In this document: piece after piece, positions 37,596-46,392 of the stretch
Position numbering within the stretch: position 1 is the first letter of the stretch
How the letters are laid out: the number at the start of each line of letters is the position of its first letter
Assembly: GCF_003026815.1 (NCBI RefSeq)
Contig: NZ_PYOG01000009.1
Coordinates: 62,001-126,000 of the forward strand
Direction of reading: 5' to 3'
Source: Photobacterium damselae
Lineage (GTDB): Bacteria; Pseudomonadota; Gammaproteobacteria; Enterobacterales; Vibrionaceae
DNA length: 64,000 nt
Position numbers and translations under genes: made by a program
Notes under the pieces: generated by a model
Database searches by the model: none
Told to the model about the DNA's origin: nothing
The model's input: the letters and a program-made list of their open reading frames with translations, nothing else

Positions 37596-40010
37596 TCACT
37601 TTTTCACCCGCAACACATATTCAGCTAAACGTAAATCTACTAACTCTTTTACTGCCTGATGCAACATTTCACGATCTGATGCGTTAACAACAAAGTTTGC
37701 TTTAAATCGACCATCTTCAAGAGAGAACCAACGCTGACCATCTTGATTAGCCGTGGTGTAGGCTCGGATAGGATTTCTTAACCAGTATTTGTGCCACTTT
37801 TCATCATTAGGTTGGCAATGTTGCTCGGCTTTCGCTACATCGCGCTGTTTTAGCTCTGGGTAACGATTTAGCACCAATAAACTTTGTGAGGCTAATTGTT
37901 CAGTTGTTGGTGCAGTCGTAAAGCCATCAAGAGTTAAAAAGGCTTCAAGCAAAATCGCTTTAAAACATTTGGTCATGGCTGTTTGCGCGATACCTCGATG
38001 GAGAAAATCTCCAAACTCTTGTACTAATTGCTTTAGTTGTTCATTGTTTTCTTGTGCCGCAACTAAGGCAAACCAACTCCCATATTGTTGGCGAACTTTA
38101 TCTAAACGATAACCTTTTTGTAGAAACTCAGTGGCTGTTGGACGATGACCAAGTACAGTTTTGAGCTCTTGATATTCTTCTTCGCTATTGATGCGATAGC
38201 GCTTTGCCATCTCTTGCCAAAAAGTCACTAATTGAAGGTCATAATTGATAAAGCATCCTTCAGTGAGTTGCGTGCCGTGGTTTATCTTTTTGACTAAATC
38301 ACGGATATTCGAGACATCAAGTAGGGCTGTTGGTTTGATTAAGAAAGATTGATGGTTACCGATAAAATCCAAAACCACTAACTTTTGCTTATTTGTTGTT
38401 GGAGACTGCCGCAATCCACGACCGAGTTGCTGTAAAAATAGGATTTTTGACTCAGTTGGTCTGATCATCAAGATGGTATCGATCGCAGGAATATCTGTGC
38501 CTTCATTAAAGAGATCTACCGAGAAAATAATATCAATCTCGCCATGTTCTAGTTGTTTTAGCGCTTCATTACGACGAACCTCAGAATAGCTGTACACTGC
38601 AATGGCTTTAATTCCAGCTAGGGTAAAGAAGTTTGCCATATAATCAGCGTGTTTTTTTGAGATACAAAAAGCGAGAGTCCGAGTTTGCTTCTTTTCCTGC
38701 CAATGTTTAAGAATGTGCTGAGCTCTAAGCTGAGTTGCAAAAGCGTTATCTAAAACTTTGGGATCAAATTTACCATTGCGCCAAGGAATTTCTTGATAGT
38801 TTACGAATTGATCATAAATACCAAAATAGTCAAATGGCACCAAAATACGCTCATCAATGCCGTGAACCAAGTTACGCTCAAACACCAGATTATTATCACA
38901 AAGTGACAGAATATTAGCTTGATCCGAGCGCTCTGGTGTAGCTGTTAAACCCAATAAAAACTGAGGGGTGAAGTAGTTGAGTAAGGCCTGATAGGTTGGA
39001 GCACTTGCATGATGGAATTCATCCACCACAATATAATCGAAATGATCTGGTGCAAATCGTTTGAGATGTTCTTCTTGACCCAATGTTTGAATGGAGGCAA
39101 ATAAATAATCAGCATCCAGATCTTTATTTTGGCCGTGATAATGTCCCGTACTTGCCTGCTCATTTAGTAAAATAAAAGTACGTTCAGCTTGCGTTAAAAT
39201 CTCTTCTCGGTGGGCAACAAATAAAATGCGTTGTGCTTGCAGTTGTTTTGCATCAAAGGCCGATAGCCAAGTTTTCCCCATTCCTGTAGCAAGAACAACA
39301 AGTCCTCTTTGATATCCTGCTTCTCGTGTTTTATTTAACGCGACTAAAGCTTCGTTTTGAATGCTATTAGGATGAAACGGTTCATCGCTTATATCAAAAC
39401 TTCCCGTGATTAATTTTATGATCTCAGGACTTTGTTGTTGATAGCGTTCGATATAAGCATCGATCCAGGAGTGCGTTAACCAATGGGTTGCAGGATGCTT
39501 AAATAAGCGCTGAAATTGCTGGCGAATATAATAAAACTCGGTTGCAGCTTCAGAGTCATCAGGATGTTCATAGTCGTAGCGTAATGCCCATTCATAGCTG
39601 CTGCATAATGCTCCTCGGCTCATATTATTTGAACCAACCCAAGCACAACCTTGCTCAATGCAGTTTTCTTTTGTTTTAACGCAGATATACGATTTTAAGT
39701 GAAAACTGACGTTATGATCGCATTGAAAAACTCGAACTCTTGCTCCTCGTTCAACCAGTAACATTAACTGTCGTAGGGCTACTGGCTGAGTAACTGATAG
39801 ATAGTCAGAGGTCAAAATTTCAATGGTTGCGCCACTGTCTAAGGCATCAAGCAGGGGATTAAATAGACATTCAATGCCAGACTTCATAATAAAAGAGACG
39901 GAGATCTCAATGATAGAAGCGTGATTGATTGCATGGATTAATTTCGGTAGTAGGGGATCTTCTGCCGAACCTGAACTTAGTTTATGACCGTAATATAAAG
40001 AGTTAGTCAT
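37596..40010 (-). CDS. Superfamily II DEAD/DEAH helicase with N-terminal PLD nuclease-like domain
   Basis: An 804-residue protein. Residues of about 25-190 are phospholipase-D-like: FHLKSYICV (HxK) followed by GSNNMSRGAL, the pattern seen in PLD-helicase fusions. The helicase core follows with motif I ATGMGKTWLSAF (about 239-250), motif II VDEFHHA, motif III LLGLTATPERSD and motif VI QQLGRGLRQS. The C-terminal 230 residues are unrecognised. It follows the methyltransferase gene by 1 bp, so the pair is cotranscribed. Fusions of this sort occur near restriction and defence genes; a role in processing foreign DNA is an inference. Confidence 0.8.
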   Translation of the reverse strand: MTNSLYYGHKLSSGSAEDPLLPKLIHAINHASIIEISVSFIMKSGIECLFNPLLDALDSGATIEILTSDYLSVTQPVALRQLMLLVERGARVRVFQCDHNVSFHLKSYICVKTKENCIEQGCAWVGSNNMSRGALCSSYEWALRYDYEHPDDSEAATEFYYIRQQFQRLFKHPATHWLTHSWIDAYIERYQQQSPEIIKLITGSFDISDEPFHPNSIQNEALVALNKTREAGYQRGLVVLATGMGKTWLSAFDAKQLQAQRILFVAHREEILTQAERTFILLNEQASTGHYHGQNKDLDADYLFASIQTLGQEEHLKRFAPDHFDYIVVDEFHHASAPTYQALLNYFTPQFLLGLTATPERSDQANILSLCDNNLVFERNLVHGIDERILVPFDYFGIYDQFVNYQEIPWRNGKFDPKVLDNAFATQLRAQHILKHWQEKKQTRTLAFCISKKHADYMANFFTLAGIKAIAVYSYSEVRRNEALKQLEHGEIDIIFSVDLFNEGTDIPAIDTILMIRPTESKILFLQQLGRGLRQSPTTNKQKLVVLDFIGNHQSFLIKPTALLDVSNIRDLVKKINHGTQLTEGCFINYDLQLVTFWQEMAKRYRINSEEEYQELKTVLGHRPTATEFLQKGYRLDKVRQQYGSWFALVAAQENNEQLKQLVQEFGDFLHRGIAQTAMTKCFKAILLEAFLTLDGFTTAPTTEQLASQSLLVLNRYPELKQRDVAKAEQHCQPNDEKWHKYWLRNPIRAYTTANQDGQRWFSLEDGRFKANFVVNASDREMLHQAVKELVDLRLAEYVLRVKK

Positions 40011-40011
40011 C

Positions 40012-40587
40012 TTACTTCACCAAAATAACATTGAGCCACTTTTCGTCTTCTCGCCCTGGACGCAAATCGCCTGTAATCCATGTTTCTTGAATTTGTAGTG
40101 GAGAGCCAACTAAAAAGCTTTGTAGTCGTTGTTCTGTACTATTGGTAAAGAAACGGCCATTACGTTCAACATCATCATTGCCATATTTAAATGAGCAGTA
40201 AAAAGCCCCGCCAGTAACTAGCATGTTAGACAGTTTATTAAAGACACTAGCAAGCTCATGAGAGGGAACATGCAACAGAGAAGCACAAGCCCAAATCCCA
40301 TCAAATTGAGTCTGGCTGGTGAAGTTTTGAAACGTAGTGATTTCAACCGATTGACCAATTAACTGCTCGGCTCGTTTGCCTAACTCTTCACTGGCATCAA
40401 TCGCGGTAACTTGATAACCCATATCAAGAAAAGATTTGCTGTCGCGGCCAGAACCACAGCCAGCATCAAGCACATGTGCATGAGGAGATAAATAAGGAAT
40501 AAATCGTTCTAAAAGCGGGCTGACATCGACATTAACGGTAGATTGGTAGAAATCATCTGCATGAGTGTTGTAGAAATCAATCGACAT
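40012..40587 (-). CDS. Class I SAM-dependent methyltransferase, partner of the PLD-helicase
   Basis: A 191-residue protein with the Rossmann motif VLDAGCGSGRDSKSFLDMGYQVTAIDAS (motif I, about 37-64) and the motif IV-like ASLLHVP. It lacks NPPY or other DNA-methylase catalytic motifs, so it looks like a TehB/UbiE-type small-molecule methyltransferase rather than a DNA modification enzyme. The stop is 1 bp from the helicase start. Substrate unknown. Confidence 0.75.
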   Translation of the reverse strand: MSIDFYNTHADDFYQSTVNVDVSPLLERFIPYLSPHAHVLDAGCGSGRDSKSFLDMGYQVTAIDASEELGKRAEQLIGQSVEITTFQNFTSQTQFDGIWACASLLHVPSHELASVFNKLSNMLVTGGAFYCSFKYGNDDVERNGRFFTNSTEQRLQSFLVGSPLQIQETWITGDLRPGREDEKWLNVILVK

Positions 40588-40767
40588 AGAACATCCTAAT
40601 AGGCACCAATTAGTTATAGGCTAATAATACATATAATCTTTTCATAAATGCAGACTGCATTATAAATAGGCTATCAAATAACAAATTTGTGTTTTATATC
40701 ATATTTATACTGACTCTTATACGGTACTTTCTGCTAGTTAATATTGATCGTGTAATTGAGTACGAGT

Positions 40768-42636
40768 ATGGCTATTTTGATCCCTGCATTATCCACATGC
40801 CTAAAAAAGATGACATCGGGAGAGAGACGCTTTGCTCGTCGGCTTGAAACGCATTTAGAAGATGATTATTTGTGCTGGTTTGATATACCAGTAGGAAAAA
40901 AGCGTCGTTATCCAGATTTTATTATATTGCACCCTGATCGCGGTCTACTTTTCCTTGAAGTTAAGGACTGGAAGTTATCATCAATTTCTGATCTTACTAG
41001 TACTCAAGTTACATTACATACAGATAAGGGATTAGAGCGAAAAGCGAATCCTTTAGAGCAGGTTAGACAATGTACCTACACGGTATTAAACAAACTAAAA
41101 TCTGATCTACAATTAATTAATCATGAAGGAAAATATAAAGGTTCATTAGTATTACCCTATGGTTATGGCGTGGTATTAACAAATATTACTCGCAAACAAT
41201 TAAATGATGCCATTCCTCTTGATGCGCAAGATACTGTCTTACCGCCACATTTGGTTATTTGTAAAGATGAGATGACTGATAGTGTTGATATAGAAGTATT
41301 CCAAAGTCAATTATGGGGAATGTTTAACTATACATTTCCTAATCAGTTAACGTTTCCTCAAATAGATCGAATTAGATGGCATCTTTATCCTGAAATACGT
41401 ATTCAGTCCCCAGATCAAGCATCGTTATTCGAGGAAGAGGATTTTGAATTTAAGCATGAGGATTTTTCAGGAAATATGCCGGATATCATCAAAATTATGG
41501 ATATCCAGCAAGAACAGTTGGCTAGAAGCTTAGGTGAAGGACACCGAGTTATTCATGGCGTCGCAGGATCAGGTAAAACACTTATTTTAGGCTATCGTTG
41601 TCTTCACTTGGCAGCCTTACTGCACAAGCCAATCTTAGTATTGTGTTTCAATATTACATTGGCATCCAAATTACGTAGTTTTATACGAGATAAAGAAATA
41701 GAGCATAAGGTACAGGTTTACCATTTCCATGATTGGTGTGGTCAACAATTACGTACTTATCACATCAAGTTAGTTGATGGAGATAATGCAGTTTGGGAAA
41801 GGCAAGTTGATAGTGTTATTGCTGGGGTTGATAAGGGGGATATACCTAGAGCTCAGTATGGTGCCGTTTTGATTGATGAAGGGCATGATTTTGAAGCTGA
41901 TTGGCTAAAGTTGATTACTCAAATGGTTGATCCTGACACTAACTCATTATTGTTGTTATATGACGATGCACAGTCTATTTATAAACATAAAAATGGGCTT
42001 AATTTTTCATTGTCTAGTGTTGGTATTCAAGCTCAAGGCCGTACAACGATCTTAAAATTAAACTATCGTAATACTCAAGAAATACTGCAATTCTCATATC
42101 AATTTGCTCAAACGTATTTTGAACAAGCTGATCATGATGATATACCCGTGATTAAACCCGAAGCGGCAGGAATATCGGGGGATAATCCAATTGTGCGCCA
42201 ATTTCCAGATGCTGAATCAGAAGTTTGTTTTTTAGTTAGATGCATTAAAAAATGGCAACTAGATGGCAGATTATTACAAAATATAGCTATTTTATATCCA
42301 AGTAGTTATATGGGTAAAAAAGCATTAGATGCATTAAAAAAAGCTGGAATAGATTGTATTTGGCTTGCTAAATCAGACTATAAGAAAAAGTACGATCCTA
42401 AAAAGAATCAGTTAGCTATTTTACCTATTCACAGTAGCAAAGGCCTTGAATTTGATACGGTTGTGATCATAGATAGTAGTCACCAGTACCAGAATGATGA
42501 CGATGTATCCTCAATTGTTCGTTTATTATATGTTGGGTTCACCCGAGCAATGAAACATTTGCTTGTGACTTACCATGAAGAAAATGAATTAAGTGAAAGT
42601 TTTGAGAAAATAGCGAAGAAGAAAGCTATAGGATAG
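40768..42636 (+). CDS. NERD-domain nuclease fused to a UvrD-type helicase
   Basis: About 622 residues. The N-terminal part (about 15-180) is NERD-like: SGERRFARRLE, PDFIILHPDRGLLFLEVKDW, the last giving the D...ExK nuclease core. The helicase domain has Walker A GVAGSGKTL (about 268-276), LIDEGHD, LLYDDAQSIY, LNYRNTQEIL, HSSKGLEFDTVVI and YVGFTRAMKHL, a full superfamily I set. I chose the ATG at 40768; a TTG lies four codons upstream and neither has a strong ribosome-binding site. Stand-alone NERD-helicases are found in defence loci, but also elsewhere. Confidence 0.8.
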   Translation: MAILIPALSTCLKKMTSGERRFARRLETHLEDDYLCWFDIPVGKKRRYPDFIILHPDRGLLFLEVKDWKLSSISDLTSTQVTLHTDKGLERKANPLEQVRQCTYTVLNKLKSDLQLINHEGKYKGSLVLPYGYGVVLTNITRKQLNDAIPLDAQDTVLPPHLVICKDEMTDSVDIEVFQSQLWGMFNYTFPNQLTFPQIDRIRWHLYPEIRIQSPDQASLFEEEDFEFKHEDFSGNMPDIIKIMDIQQEQLARSLGEGHRVIHGVAGSGKTLILGYRCLHLAALLHKPILVLCFNITLASKLRSFIRDKEIEHKVQVYHFHDWCGQQLRTYHIKLVDGDNAVWERQVDSVIAGVDKGDIPRAQYGAVLIDEGHDFEADWLKLITQMVDPDTNSLLLLYDDAQSIYKHKNGLNFSLSSVGIQAQGRTTILKLNYRNTQEILQFSYQFAQTYFEQADHDDIPVIKPEAAGISGDNPIVRQFPDAESEVCFLVRCIKKWQLDGRLLQNIAILYPSSYMGKKALDALKKAGIDCIWLAKSDYKKKYDPKKNQLAILPIHSSKGLEFDTVVIIDSSHQYQNDDDVSSIVRLLYVGFTRAMKHLLVTYHEENELSESFEKIAKKKAIG

Positions 42637-42709
42637 GAATTACTCCTCCTCCCTCATACTAAGCAGAGCCTATAAGTGCTTACTGAGGATAAACCAAGCT
42701 TAATGATGT

Positions 42710-43078
42710 CTAAGCTAACTTTGTCGTTATCATGATCTCTTTTCGATGCAAAATAGGTGGGTTTTCTGATTTACAGTAATCGGTACGTTTGTGGGTTAGT
42801 TTAACAAGATCAACGATGACACTTTGCTTAAGTGGCGGATAAGATTCGCTATAGAAGGTAGGATAACTAAGAAAAGATAACCGGAACTCTTTTTTGTATA
42901 ACTTAACCAGATCCCATTGCTCATCTTCAAGTTTAATGGCTTTTGCGACAGCCGGTATAAATTGCTTCAGATTATCGGGTAAGGAAGAAAAAGCATCTTT
43001 ATGTAAGTAGATAGCATCCGGCAGGTTTTTACCTACTTTGATTTTGGCAACTGAGCTTTTAAATAGGTCTTGGTTCAT
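42710..43078 (-). CDS. Small protein resembling a piece of phosphorothioation-associated methyltransferases
   Basis: A 122-residue protein. The pattern KVGKNLPDAIYLHKDAF near the start, then EQWDLVKLYK, SFLSYPTF and NPPILHRKE (106-114) recalls the DNA-phosphorothioation-associated putative methyltransferase family. The methyltransferase domain of that family is absent here. AGGGTGA stands before the ATG, so it is a proper gene rather than a random remnant, but no dnd/dpt genes are nearby. The family link is from memory of the motif, so treat it as tentative. Confidence 0.45.
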   Translation of the reverse strand: MNQDLFKSSVAKIKVGKNLPDAIYLHKDAFSSLPDNLKQFIPAVAKAIKLEDEQWDLVKLYKKEFRLSFLSYPTFYSESYPPLKQSVIVDLVKLTHKRTDYCKSENPPILHRKEIMITTKLA

Positions 43079-43294
43079 CGGTCACCCTAACTCTTCGTTT
43101 TTATTTATTATATGAGCTTGAAGAGAGACCCAAAAGAGAAAGAACTAAAATAACGAGTACGTAGTACCCATCTGTGTACCAAAAATCTTTTATTGAATTA
43201 AGCTAGTGTCATAAGGGTATAGCGAAGAGGTGGGAAATATTACTTTTGGCTATGATGTGTATCTTGGAATTCTAGATTATCAATCGATAAATAC

Positions 43295-43361
43295 AAAAGG
43301 CCGCAAGTCCTATTGAACTTGCGGCCTTCCCAAACGTTTGGTGGGCTGGCGTAAGTTGAAT
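43295..43361 (-). repeat. 67-bp direct repeat, copy 1: ssrA-3'-end-like sequence plus terminator
   Basis: Identical, base for base as I read it, to 45284-45350. Read on the minus strand it begins ATTCAACTTACGCCAGCCC, then ACCA, close to the T-arm/acceptor end of tmRNA, then continues into a strong hairpin (GGCCGCAAGT paired with ACTTGCGGCC) with a T-run. That is the order expected for the 3' end of ssrA and its terminator, a common integration site. Confidence 0.7.
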
Positions 43362-43438
43362 AGTTGTCTCATTTATTTTAAATTCAATAATTTAAAACGA
43401 TTGTTTGAATTTGTTATTACATTAATTTCCTACTGAAA

Positions 43439-43462
43439 AAGGAACTGAACCCGCGTCCGCTT
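43439..43462 (-). other. Short tmRNA T-arm-like fragment
   Basis: On the minus strand this reads GCGGACGCGGGTTCAGTTCC, nearly the T-arm of ssrA (E. coli: GGACGCGGGTTCAACTCC). It lies about 80 bp from repeat copy 1 in the same orientation. It may be a crossover remnant of an ssrA attachment site. The rest of the 43079-43497 gap holds only repeat copy 1. Confidence 0.45.
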
Positions 43463-43497
43463 ATGTTGATTTTCCTGATGATTCTGGTTTGATATAG

Positions 43498-44799
43498 CTA
43501 AATCTTCTTAACTATTTTCTGAGTATTCTCAAAAATTGAGCCCACGATATGCTCAGGAAAGCCTTTAGGCAATGTAGCACTTACCTGTAACATCGCCTTC
43601 GGTAAGGCATCTTTCATTTCATCAATTATCTCTTGCATCGTGTCTTGATTAAAGTTTACATCTTTAGCTGTATCCAAAAAGTGACGAGGCAGGATTTTAC
43701 TGATTTCATACTTCTTGCCCTTTGTTGCTTTCAATCCCATCGCCAGCTTAAGCTTTCTGATATTGAGCCCTTTTCCTCCTAATAGTGGGTAGGCTGACAA
43801 AATATCGTAGAATGGAGTGAGTCTGTAGCTACCTCCTTTATCAATATAGATAGAAAAGTTTTTAGCATGTCCATCTGTAGCGCCAATGAGCCATTGAAAT
43901 ACTTGGAATCTCATGAAGTTATACCGATCTTCTAGAGCATTACTTGACCCCATTAATAACTCCATGATCTGAGCTATGCCAGGGCCACCTTGAGATTCGT
44001 ACTTAATGGATGATGGCATACCAAATACTTGGCAGATATCTTCCTGAGGTAAGCGTAGCAAGCTTGCTCTGTCTTTTGTCCAGCGCCTATCAAAGCGTTC
44101 TACAGCTAAAGCTTTAATGTTGTCTGTTTGGATTATATTGACGTTGGGAACTGTAACCCCCAGAGCTCTAGCTAGCTCAATACAAAGGTACTCGTTTTCT
44201 ACGCTATCTTTGAGATCTAGGGTCGCGTTGGCTTGTTGTATTTCGCCGATTGGCAGCTTGATGATGTGAGTGGTGGGGGTGTTTCCTTTCGGTATACACC
44301 ATTGCTCATCAGCGAATAGGAGAGCCGTTTTCTCTTGAGCTCCTGCCACGGAGATTCTAAAGTCTTCTTCTTCTTCGAGCATTCCGAGCGGAATATCAGA
44401 CTTGTATGCAGAAAGAACAGTTTCTAGTTTTTTGTTATCAAGGACTTCGTAGCTAAGTGGCTCTTTTTTATAGGGGCGGTCTGGAGGAAGTAAAGCAATC
44501 GCACCAACACTGTCTTTTCCTATTTCTTTTAGTAGATCAAATGGTTGTTTGGATGACGCCTTGTACCTTGCAACTATTCTATCTCTGACTTGAGGGCTGT
44601 CTGGCAAGAGATTGTCAAAATAGTTTATAACTGCATCGGAAGTGATAGCTGGTAATTGAAGTTTTAAAGACAATGATAGTGGTCGAGTTACCGCATTGGT
44701 TAACCAGTTTTTATCATATTGAAAAGTGTGAGCACCATTCTTATGTTTCTCTAGAGTACCAACAAGTTCACCATTCATGTATGCGATTAGCTTTTGCAT
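43498..44799 (-). CDS. hipA: HipA-type serine/threonine kinase toxin
   Basis: A 433-residue kinase of the E. coli HipA type, which phosphorylates glutamyl-tRNA synthetase and causes persistence. Landmarks: N-terminal domain to about 100, the P-loop serine in FRISVAGAQEKTALL (Ser150), KLPIGE, ERFDRRW, RLPQEDICQVFG and the catalytic loop ATDGHAKNFS (Asp309). By my memory these are the same numbers as in E. coli HipA. The ATG at 44799 overlaps the hipB stop (TAATG), so translation is coupled. Confidence 0.92.
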   Translation of the reverse strand: MQKLIAYMNGELVGTLEKHKNGAHTFQYDKNWLTNAVTRPLSLSLKLQLPAITSDAVINYFDNLLPDSPQVRDRIVARYKASSKQPFDLLKEIGKDSVGAIALLPPDRPYKKEPLSYEVLDNKKLETVLSAYKSDIPLGMLEEEEDFRISVAGAQEKTALLFADEQWCIPKGNTPTTHIIKLPIGEIQQANATLDLKDSVENEYLCIELARALGVTVPNVNIIQTDNIKALAVERFDRRWTKDRASLLRLPQEDICQVFGMPSSIKYESQGGPGIAQIMELLMGSSNALEDRYNFMRFQVFQWLIGATDGHAKNFSIYIDKGGSYRLTPFYDILSAYPLLGGKGLNIRKLKLAMGLKATKGKKYEISKILPRHFLDTAKDVNFNQDTMQEIIDEMKDALPKAMLQVSATLPKGFPEHIVGSIFENTQKIVKKI

Positions 44800-45047
44800 T
44801 ACCAACTCTCATCATCATTTTCATTTAACGAAGCTACCTGCGATTTCTCTTGGATACTCAATGTTAGATCCATTGCCTGGACCAGCTTAAAGAAGGTAGA
44901 AAGTGTTGTTTTGTTAGGGTTGTTTTCGAAGTTCGAGATTGTAGCTTGCTTGATGCCGACTTTTTTGGCTAGTTCTGACTGTGTCCATCCATTCTTCTGA
45001 CGTATCAGTAGCATCATATCTGCTAATTGTTTTGGACTATATATCAT
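44799..45047 (-). CDS. hipB: HipB antitoxin, XRE family
   Basis: An 82-residue repressor/antitoxin with the helix-turn-helix KNGWTQSELAKKVGIKQATISNFENNP (about 18-44), closely like E. coli HipB. It should bind HipA and the four operators at 45096-45197 and so repress its own operon. The acidic tail (NENDDESW) ends in Trp, as in E. coli HipB, where the terminal residue contacts HipA. Confidence 0.92.
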   Translation of the reverse strand: MIYSPKQLADMMLLIRQKNGWTQSELAKKVGIKQATISNFENNPNKTTLSTFFKLVQAMDLTLSIQEKSQVASLNENDDESW

Positions 45048-45095
45048 TTGTTCCAGTTCTCTATAGAATTAAGGTGCACCTTCAAGATATTTAAT

Positions 45096-45197
45096 TATCC
45101 CTTAGTGAGGATAGGTAAAAGTATATCCCCACAAGAGGGTAAAGTCTACATTATCCCCACTAAGGGATGAGGAAGTATTTATCCCTTCCTGGGGATA
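45096..45197 (-). promoter_or_regulatory. Four HipB-type operators at exact 28-bp spacing
   Basis: Each fits TATCC-N8-GGATA: 45096-45113 (perfect), 45124-45141 (GGGTA right half), 45152-45169 (GGATG right half) and 45180-45197 (perfect). Start-to-start distance is 28 bp in every case. E. coli hipBA carries the same operator consensus in four copies. Confidence 0.85.
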
Positions 45198-45283
45198 TTG
45201 AGAGGTCTGCGCAAGAAGCTGAGGAGTAGTGGTATCTAGTGAAATACCAACAGATGTAGATGCTAATGGAAACGATAGATACA

Positions 45284-45350
45284 AAAAGGCCGCAAGTCCT
45301 ATTGAACTTGCGGCCTTCCCAAACGTTTGGTGGGCTGGCGTAAGTTGAAT
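45284..45350 (-). repeat. 67-bp direct repeat, copy 2: ssrA-3'-end-like sequence plus terminator
   Basis: Same sequence and orientation as 43295-43361; the copies begin 1,989 bp apart and enclose hipA, hipB and the operators. Similarity extends weakly 10 more bases on the hairpin side (CGATARATAC) and stops at TTGAAT on the other. Confidence 0.75.
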
Positions 45351-45875
45351 TCATGCTATAATTCCTTGTTTTTAAAGTTTTGTTGTTAATTCAAGTTTTC
45401 CTTGGAATACCGTTTGGAATACAAAACCTTACGGTTGTTAATGGACTTTAATGGATATATATCTAAAGGATTTTTACAGTTTTCAATTTATGACAATAAT
45501 CACGATATGGTATTCATCGCATATTAAGATCATACTTATAACTTTATTGGTAAAGTCTGATGATTAAAGTTACCTCTCTTGCATTTTTATCTATGCTATC
45601 TGTTCTAATGTTTTCTCAATCAACGATACCTGATTACTGGTCGCTTGCATAATAGCAAGAATATAACGTATACACATTATCGAACAATAATGGGCAAGTA
45701 TTAACATTTACTTGTGCTCTGCAAGTATAAGAAAAATTGGGGATTAGATTACTAATTACCTTAAAAATAAAAGCCATGTATGGATTTTATTTTACATCTT
45801 ACTCTGAAATAGAAAATTTCAAATAATTTTAAATATATATCATAACTTGGATAATAAGATAGGATTATATTTATA
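45351..45875. other. Intergenic region left of the satellite-like block
   Basis: 525 bp, AT-rich, in which I see no supported gene, RNA or repeat. Confidence 0.4.
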
Positions 45876-46352
45876 ATGTTACGTTACTTGACTCTAATAC
45901 CAGTTATTAATAATATAACTGATAGTTTTATTGATAATGTACTAAGACCTAAAGTAAAACCAGTAGAAGGTTCGATTGTTTATTGTGATTTATTATTAGG
46001 TTATGCAGAACATTCTGGAATCTATATTGATAATGATCAAATAGTCCATAAGAATCGACATGGGATTATAGAATCAGTTTCATCAAAAGATTTTATTGAA
46101 AATACTACTGCAATATCAATATATGTAAGTTCTTATAAGGGAAACGCCTCTGGTTCTGTAGTTTCTGCATGGAGAGCGGAATCTCAAATTGGTATTCATG
46201 ACGAATATTCATTTTATCGCTATAATTGTCATCAATTTTGTAGTTATTGTATATCTGGGGATTTAGATAATTATGATATCTCTTTGATGCAATTGAAGAC
46301 TAATAGCAAAAATAATATTGATATTGATGATTGGTTAGTATGGGATAGATGA
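45876..46352 (+). CDS. LRAT/NlpC-P60-fold protein
   Basis: A 158-residue protein of the lecithin-retinol-acyltransferase type. The order is circularly permuted NlpC/P60: the His in YAEHSGIYIDNDQIVH (about 45-60) followed by Cys in YNCHQFCSYC (about 114-123). Both catalytic residues are present. Bacterial LRAT proteins act as acyltransferases or thiol hydrolases on lipids or peptides; the role is unknown. It is AT-rich, has a weak ribosome-binding site and stands alone before a strong terminator. Confidence 0.7.
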   Translation: MLRYLTLIPVINNITDSFIDNVLRPKVKPVEGSIVYCDLLLGYAEHSGIYIDNDQIVHKNRHGIIESVSSKDFIENTTAISIYVSSYKGNASGSVVSAWRAESQIGIHDEYSFYRYNCHQFCSYCISGDLDNYDISLMQLKTNSKNNIDIDDWLVWDR

Positions 46353-46358
46353 TGACAA

Positions 46359-46392
46359 AAGAACTGATGATATATCATCAGTTCTTATCTTT
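46359..46392. terminator. Bidirectional terminator
   Basis: AAGAACTGATGA pairs perfectly with TCATCAGTTCTT across a TATA loop, with A-rich and T-rich flanks. It ends both the LRAT-type gene and the convergent RHH-like gene. Confidence 0.9.

Noticed and set aside
43295-43361. Intact tmRNA or tRNA gene
   Set aside because: Only the acceptor end and terminator are present; no tag reading frame or 5' half is found on either side.
45102-45354. Minus-strand reading frames over the hip operators and repeat copy 2
   Set aside because: They coincide with the operators and terminator hairpin and lack coding character.
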